Positions 63,684 to 64,000 of a stretch of DNA of 64,000 nucleotides are shown piece by piece. The stretch is from Flavobacterium sp. GSB-24 (GTDB taxonomy: Bacteria; Bacteroidota; Bacteroidia; Flavobacteriales; Flavobacteriaceae). The position numbers and the translations under genes are program-made. Position 1 is the first letter of the stretch. Every line of letters starts with the position of its first letter. The notes under the pieces are model-generated. The model was not told where the DNA came from and did not search any database. It saw only the letters and a list, made by a program, of their open reading frames with translations. The stretch covers positions 2,108,001-2,172,000 of the forward strand of contig NZ_AP027043.1 in the NCBI RefSeq assembly GCF_027924665.1, in the 5' to 3' direction.

Positions 63684-64000
63684 ATGAAAGTAAAGAGTTT
63701 AATTTTTTTAGGAATATTACAATCCTGTCTTTTTTTAAACGCGCAGGTAAAAGCTTTAGATCCTGTAGAATATGTAAACCCGTTAATGGGAACACAATCA
63801 TTACATAATCTTTCGAACGGAAATACATATCACGCCATCTGCAGGCCGTGGGGAATGAATTTCTGGACCCCTCAAACGGGCAAAATGGGCGATGGATGGG
63901 CTTATACGTATACGGCAGAAAAAATTAGAGGATTTAAACAGACGCATCAGCCTTCACCTTGGATGAACGATTACGCTCAGTTTTCGATTATGCCCGTTAC
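63684..64000 (+). CDS. GH92 alpha-mannosidase, 5' part (cut by window end)
   Basis: Signal peptide (KSLIFLGILQSCLFLNAQ), then YVNPLMGTQS, ICRPWGMNFWTPQTGKMGDG and GFKQTHQPSPWMNDY, which are characteristic of the N-terminal sandwich of GH92 enzymes. 105 codons are inside the window. It is distinct from the preceding GH92 gene, so the two probably act on different linkages. Confidence 0.92.
   Translation, partial: MKVKSLIFLGILQSCLFLNAQVKALDPVEYVNPLMGTQSLHNLSNGNTYHAICRPWGMNFWTPQTGKMGDGWAYTYTAEKIRGFKQTHQPSPWMNDYAQFSIMPV

Overview
The window is AT-rich DNA from a Bacteroidota bacterium, most likely a Flavobacterium. This rests on two SusC/SusD pairs, a FecR/ECF-sigma pair, TlpA-like DUF4369 lipoproteins, GH92/GH2 glycan enzymes, a TAnnTTTG promoter box and the near absence of Shine-Dalgarno sequences. 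I see no rRNA, tRNA, CRISPR array, integrase or transposase.

Layout. (1) 1-4.8 kb: the 3' part of xylose isomerase and a small transaldolase (pentose metabolism), a LysR regulator divergent from a metallo-beta-lactamase-fold enzyme plus a gamma-glutamylcyclotransferase-like protein, then an ECF sigma factor. (2) 5.0-17.0 kb: a FecR anti-sigma factor divergent from the sigma factor, a transducer-type SusC with an STN domain, SusD, two thioredoxin-fold DUF4369 proteins and an M16 protease. This is an outer-membrane uptake locus under cell-surface signalling. It ends in a frameshifted, truncated fragment of a DsbD-like gene. (3) 17.5-52.5 kb: a 35-kb phage-derived island. All genes run leftward except a divergent LexA/CI-type S24 repressor at its right edge. 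(4) 52.9-64 kb: a mannose-glycan utilization locus with a LacI regulator, SusC, SusD, a GH2 beta-mannosidase-like enzyme and two GH92 alpha-mannosidases, the second cut by the window end.

The island is the most interesting part. Its order is collinear with a Mu-like phage: S24 repressor and operators, small early genes, a DUF3164-like protein, a three-gene lysis cassette (one-TM holin candidate, CHAP endolysin, lipoprotein with a C-terminal TM that resembles a unimolecular spanin), then tail fibers and a tail-fiber assembly chaperone. No transposase, terminase, portal, capsid, sheath, tube or baseplate gene is recognisable. Where head and tail genes should lie are very large intact genes of 730, 1054, 2467 and 1940 residues with no signal peptide and no recognisable family, except a von Willebrand A domain at the start of the 1940-residue protein. 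Four fiber-like proteins share one N-terminal adaptor of about 35 residues. A signal-less leucine-rich-repeat protein is built from near-identical 624-bp repeats. The genes are open, closely spaced and show recent duplication and module shuffling, so the island looks maintained rather than decaying. My working hypothesis is a repressor-controlled, lysis-released set of giant adhesin or effector proteins, or an unrecognised phage-derived particle.

Limits: family calls were made by eye. Calls on the giant proteins describe visible features only.
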